DNA from: an uncultured Lysobacteraceae bacterium
Lineage (GTDB): Bacteria > Pseudomonadota > Gammaproteobacteria > Xanthomonadales > Xanthomonadaceae
Assembly: GCA_937897645.1 (NCBI GenBank)
Contig: CALCNV010000117.1
Span: forward strand, 1 to 9,304
Direction: 5' to 3'
Length of the DNA stretch: 9,304 nucleotides
Position 1 is the stretch's first letter. Each line of letters opens with the position of its first letter. A program made the translations under genes and the position numbers. Below the pieces are notes generated by a model, which was not told where the DNA came from, did no database searches, and saw nothing but the letters and a program-made list of their open reading frames with translations. This document shows positions 6,583-9,304 of this stretch, in pieces.

Positions 6583-8307
6583 TCAGTGCGCCATAGTGCT
6601 CAGGGCGAGGTGATCGGCAATCGGCCCCAGCACCAGCGCAGGCAGGAACTGCAGCACGGTCAGCACCAGCACCACCGCAATCAGGGTCAACGCAAACGTG
6701 GGCGTTTCGATACGCAGGCTGCCGGCGCTTTCCGGAGTCGGACGCTTGCGCGCCATCAAGGCAGCGACCGCTAGTGGAACGATCAACGCGGGGTAGCGAC
6801 CCAATACCAGTACCACGGTGGCGCTCAGGTTCCACCAGTACGTTGCATCGCCCAGTCCTTCGAAACCGGAACCGTTGTTGGCAAAGGCCGAGGTGTACTC
6901 GTAGAACACCTGGCTGATGCCATGGAAGCCGGGATTGGAGTTGCCCGTGATCGACGGGACCGCGAGCGTCACCGCGGTGAAGCCGAGTATGACCAGCGGC
7001 TGCAGCAGGATCAGCAGCGCCAGCAACTTTACTTCGGGTGCTTCGATCTTCCGACCGAATAGCTCCGGCGTGCGCCCGGTCATCAGGCCGGCGAGGAACA
7101 CAGCCAGCAGCAGGTAGACCAGGAATTGCTGCAGTCCGCAACCAATGCCGCCCCAGATTGCATTCACCAGCATGTTGACCAGCGTATCCAGGCCGGTCAG
7201 CGGCGCGAGCGAATCGTGCATGGCGTTGACCGAGCCATTCGATGTCTGGGTCGTGACCGAAGCCCACAGCGCGGAAGCTTCGGCGCCGAAGCGCACCTCT
7301 TTTCCTTCCATCAAGGCCACGTCCACGGCGGTACTGGAGTGCGCTTCCGACCAGACGGCAAAGCCGGTCGACGCCGACGACATCAACATCATGCTGCCGA
7401 ACACCAGCGCTGTTAGTTTCCTGCGTCCCACCAGCGGACCGACCATGAAGACGACGGCGATCGGTATCAGCACGATGCCGAGTACTTCCAGCAGGTTGGA
7501 AAGTGGCGTCGGGTTTTCCAACGGCACTGAACTGTTCGGCCCATACCAGCCGCCGCCGTTGGTACCGAGTTGCTTGGCCGCGACCATCGCCGCGACGGGA
7601 CCGAGCGGGATTTTCTGTTCCGTCATCTGCGCGCTTGCGTCGATGGGCATCACGGTTGGACCTGAAGTCAAGGTTGCAGGAACCCCCTGCCAAGTCAGCA
7701 GCAACGACCACAGCAAGCACAGCGGCAGCATGAAACGCACGCTGGCGCGGGTGACGTCGGCCCAGTAATTGCCTACGTTGGCTTCGCCCGATTCCTGCGG
7801 ATTTCGATGTGCGTTTCCGTCCGCACCGTGATCCTTGCCGCCAAACAGCGCGCGCAAAGTCGCCACCACCAGGGCTAGGCCCATCATCGGCGTCACCACC
7901 TGCAGGCCGACGATGCCGACCATTTGCGACAGGTAGGACAGCTGCGCCTGTCCGGAGTAATGCTGCTGGTTGGTGTTGGTGAGGAAGGACACCATGGTGT
8001 GCAGCGCCAGGTCCCAACGCATGTTGGGGATGGCATCGGGATTGAGCGGCAACCAGGCCTGGGTCATGAAAAGCACCCACACCAACACACCCACTGCGAA
8101 ATTGCTGAGCAGGAATGCCTTCCCATATCCGCGCCAATCCATGCCGTGCCGCGGATCGGCGCCAAGCAGGCGATAGACCGGTTTTTCCAGCCAAGCGAAC
8201 ACGCGGTCGCCACGCATGGGCGCACCACGCATGACCTTGGCCAGATAGAGGCCCAAGGGCCAGCCCAGGCCGATGGCCAGCAGGAAGACGAGCAGGACTT
8301 CGATCAT
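6583..8307 (-). CDS. kdpA: KdpA, K+-binding and translocating subunit
   Basis: KdpA is a channel-like polytopic membrane protein related to Trk/Ktr transporters and provides the K+ selectivity filter of the complex. It has 574 residues, against 557 in E. coli. All four filter loops are present: SFLTNTNQQHYSG (from 107), LGTNGGGWYGPNSS (from 247), TTQTSNGSVNAMHDS (from 352) and FANNGSGFEGL (from 475). Q115 aligns with E. coli Q116, known to affect K+ affinity. Further signatures are MEGKEVRFG (333-341), AGLMTGRTPE (406-415) and a C-terminal LPALVLGPIADHL. About 16 extra hydrophilic residues rich in Gly, His, Asp and Asn occur in the cytoplasmic loop near 155-180; this accounts for most of the extra length. 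The ATG at 8307 lies 13 bp after kdpF; its Shine-Dalgarno is poor, so coupling to kdpF is likely. Confidence 0.98.
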   Translation of the reverse strand: MIEVLLVFLLAIGLGWPLGLYLAKVMRGAPMRGDRVFAWLEKPVYRLLGADPRHGMDWRGYGKAFLLSNFAVGVLVWVLFMTQAWLPLNPDAIPNMRWDLALHTMVSFLTNTNQQHYSGQAQLSYLSQMVGIVGLQVVTPMMGLALVVATLRALFGGKDHGADGNAHRNPQESGEANVGNYWADVTRASVRFMLPLCLLWSLLLTWQGVPATLTSGPTVMPIDASAQMTEQKIPLGPVAAMVAAKQLGTNGGGWYGPNSSVPLENPTPLSNLLEVLGIVLIPIAVVFMVGPLVGRRKLTALVFGSMMLMSSASTGFAVWSEAHSSTAVDVALMEGKEVRFGAEASALWASVTTQTSNGSVNAMHDSLAPLTGLDTLVNMLVNAIWGGIGCGLQQFLVYLLLAVFLAGLMTGRTPELFGRKIEAPEVKLLALLILLQPLVILGFTAVTLAVPSITGNSNPGFHGISQVFYEYTSAFANNGSGFEGLGDATYWWNLSATVVLVLGRYPALIVPLAVAALMARKRPTPESAGSLRIETPTFALTLIAVVLVLTVLQFLPALVLGPIADHLALSTMAH

Positions 8308-8320
8308 CGTCGCGGCCCGC

Positions 8321-8413
8321 TCAGAACTTTTCCGGACGCAGGATCACCAGCAGCAGGTACGCCGCCGACACGATCACCGCGATGCCACACACCAACGACA
8401 GCCAACCGGGCAT
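8321..8413 (-). CDS. kdpF: KdpF, small membrane subunit of the K+-transporting ATPase
   Basis: The minus strand encodes a 30-residue peptide beginning MPGWLSLVCG, with one hydrophobic span (about residues 4-25) and the tail LRPEKF. Size, single span, charged short tail and position directly before kdpA fit KdpF (E. coli 29 residues, ending NAEAF). KdpF is not essential in E. coli but stabilises the complex in detergent. The ATG at 8413 is well supported by GAGGAG seven bases upstream (8426-8421), the strongest ribosome binding site in the window. Its stop lies 13 bp before the kdpA start. Automated annotation often misses genes this short. Confidence 0.92.
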   Translation of the reverse strand: MPGWLSLVCGIAVIVSAAYLLLVILRPEKF

Positions 8414-8493
8414 TGCCGCACTCCTCATTGATTTCGAGGTGGTCAGTGTCAGGCGGGCTGGCGTAAAGACGCTAGGCGGCCACGGGAAGCAGC
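8414..8493 (-). promoter_or_regulatory. Probable kdpFABC promoter and leader region
   Basis: This stretch between the KdpE box and kdpF should hold the promoter. I see no good sigma-70 match: the best -10-like hexamer is TAGCGT (8474-8469) and nothing resembling TTGACA is properly spaced upstream. A poor core promoter suits activator-dependent transcription, as in E. coli kdp. A further copy of TTTACG lies at 8467-8462. The transcription start is not determinable from sequence alone. Confidence 0.45.
8421..8426 (-). promoter_or_regulatory. Ribosome binding site of kdpF
   Basis: GAGGAG on the minus strand lies seven bases before the kdpF ATG. It marks the translational entry point of the operon and supports kdpF as a real gene. 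Confidence 0.75.
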
Positions 8494-8510
8494 CGTAAAT
8501 TCATCGTAAA
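8494..8510 (-). promoter_or_regulatory. Probable KdpE operator (TTTACG-N5-TTTACG)
   Basis: On the minus strand, TTTACG-ATGAA-TTTACG forms a 17-bp perfect direct repeat with an 11-bp period, about 80 bp before kdpF. The E. coli KdpE site before kdpF is, as I recall it, TTTATA-N5-TTTACA: same spacing, orientation and 17-bp length, with nearly the same half-sites. OmpR-family regulators bind such tandem half-sites as head-to-tail dimers. The upstream half-site shares three T with the preceding terminator's T-tract. Confidence 0.75.
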
Positions 8511-8530
8511 AAATGCCGAGCGAACCCGGC
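8508..8530 (-). terminator. Intrinsic terminator after the CoA-transferase gene
   Basis: On the minus strand, GCCGGG-TTCG-CTCGGC forms a six-pair stem (one G-U) closed by a stable UUCG tetraloop, then A and six T. It starts 18 bp after the CoA-transferase stop and would insulate kdp from upstream transcription. Confidence 0.85.
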
Positions 8531-8548
8531 TCTACAAGCCAATTCGAC

Positions 8549-9304
8549 TCAGCCTTGGCCGGACTTCAAACTCTTGGCCGCTTCAAGACTTGCCTCATCC
8601 GGCGTGAACACCGGCGCCGCGAACGGATCCGGCCCCGGCGTGCGCCCGAACGTAATCGGACGGGTGACGCCGCGGTAACGGCCGATCACCGGATGTTCGA
8701 TGTCGCCGACCATGTCTTCGGCCAGCACCTGCGGATGATCGAACATGTCTTCGACCCGGCGAGCAGCGGCACAGGGCACGTCATCGCCGAACACCTCTTC
8801 CCATTCCAGCGCACTGTGCTGCATGAGCGCCGCATGCAGGAGCGGGACGATCTCGTTGGCGTGGTGGGCGCGCTTACGCACCGTGTCGTAACGCTCGTTT
8901 TGCTCCAGCTCTTGCAGGCCAGTCTTGTCGCACAAGGCCTTCCAGAACCGCGGCGTGTTGGCGGAGATGTAGATATGTCCCTCGCGGGTGGGATGGATGC
9001 CGGTCACGCCACCGGAACGCATGTCGCGGCCGATATCGAGTGATTCGCCTTCGGCCCAGATCATGCGCGCGGACTGCATGGTCAGCGCGCTGCGTAGCAA
9101 GGACACGCCGACGAACTGGCCAAGGCCGCTGCGCTCGCGTTCGTACAGGGCCGACGACACGCCCGCGGCCACCAGCGCCGCCGCGTAGTAATCCACTACC
9201 GATCCGTAGATGATTTCCGGTGCGCCGCCGCGCTTGCCCTGCAGCGCGCACATGCCGGTCATGGTCTGCAGCACCTGGTCGTAGCCGGCCTTGTCCTTCA
9301 TCGG
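8549..9304 (-). CDS. CaiB/BaiF (family III) CoA-transferase, C-terminal part
   Basis: The reading frame is open to the window edge, so this is the last 251 residues of a protein usually near 400. It begins with the tail of a conserved block (PMKDKAGYDQVLQTMTG) and continues through YGSVVDYYAAALVAAGVSSALYERERSGLGQFVGVSLL. The Asp in VVDYYAA (codon 9193-9191) aligns with the catalytic aspartate of formyl-CoA transferase, which forms the aspartyl-CoA anhydride. Later blocks are GIHPTREGHIYISANTPRFWKALCDKTGL and RRVEDMFDHPQVLAEDMVGDIEHP, both typical of the family. Enzymes of this family move CoA between carboxylic acids, or racemise alpha-methylacyl-CoA; the substrate cannot be told from this fragment. 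It points toward kdp but is separated from it by a terminator, so no functional link is implied. The ATG at 9301 is an internal methionine, not the start. Confidence 0.9.
   Translation of the reverse strand, partial: PMKDKAGYDQVLQTMTGMCALQGKRGGAPEIIYGSVVDYYAAALVAAGVSSALYERERSGLGQFVGVSLLRSALTMQSARMIWAEGESLDIGRDMRSGGVTGIHPTREGHIYISANTPRFWKALCDKTGLQELEQNERYDTVRKRAHHANEIVPLLHAALMQHSALEWEEVFGDDVPCAAARRVEDMFDHPQVLAEDMVGDIEHPVIGRYRGVTRPITFGRTPGPDPFAAPVFTPDEASLEAAKSLKSGQG

Noticed and set aside
5214..6596. 460-codon plus-strand open frame (and an overlapping 429-codon one) opposite kdpB
   Set aside because: Both are antisense shadows of kdpB, with low-complexity Arg/His/Gln- or Ser-rich products and no recognisable fold.
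6569..8194. 541-codon minus-strand frame overlapping kdpA
   Set aside because: It is the alternative-frame shadow of kdpA, rich in Arg and Gly; kdpA carries all four K+ selectivity loops.
9299..9301. ATG at 9301 as the start of a complete 250-residue CoA-transferase
   Set aside because: The frame stays open to the window edge, and the residues around this Met belong to a conserved internal block, so the real start is outside the window.

Overview
The window holds one nearly complete, minus-strand locus for high-affinity potassium uptake, flanked by two genes cut by the window edges. Every gene is read from high to low coordinates. The DNA is GC-rich, with strong G/C preference at third codon positions. 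Protein sequences, gene order and a dispersed hairpin repeat of the 'CGTCATTCCCGCGAAGGCGGGAA' type suggest a gammaproteobacterium, perhaps Xanthomonadales/Lysobacterales. That placement is an inference from overall character, not from a marker gene.

Layout in order of transcription. (1) 9304-8549: the C-terminal about 250 residues of a CaiB/BaiF-type (family III) CoA-transferase, followed by a clear intrinsic terminator (8530-8508). (2) 8548-8414: the kdp control region. A 17-bp direct repeat, TTTACG-N5-TTTACG, has the spacing of the E. coli KdpE operator and shares three bases with the terminator's T-tract. (3) 8413-3913: kdpF (30 residues), kdpA, kdpB and kdpC, tightly packed with gaps of 13 and 10 bp and then a start/stop overlap. 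Together they encode the K+-transporting P-type ATPase. (4) 3912-3706: a 207-bp gap holding a 32-bp near-perfect inverted repeat, a short coding-like remnant and two copies of the palindrome CAATGATTG beside the kdpD start. (5) 3705-315: kdpD and kdpE, the sensor kinase and response regulator, overlapping by 17 bp. (6) 314-242: a short spacer with a hairpin. (7) 241-1: the N-terminal 80 residues of a MarC-family membrane protein.

How it works together: KdpA is the K+ channel-like subunit, KdpB the ATP-driven pump, KdpC the membrane-anchored accessory subunit and KdpF a small stabilising peptide. KdpD senses K+ limitation or ionic stress and phosphorylates KdpE, which should bind the box before kdpF and switch the operon on. 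All key catalytic and selectivity motifs are intact, so the system looks functional. I found no evidence of a wholly new system. The interesting material is in the two intergenic regions: the shared terminator/operator before kdpF, and the repeat-laden kdpC-kdpD gap, which could separate expression of pump and sensor.
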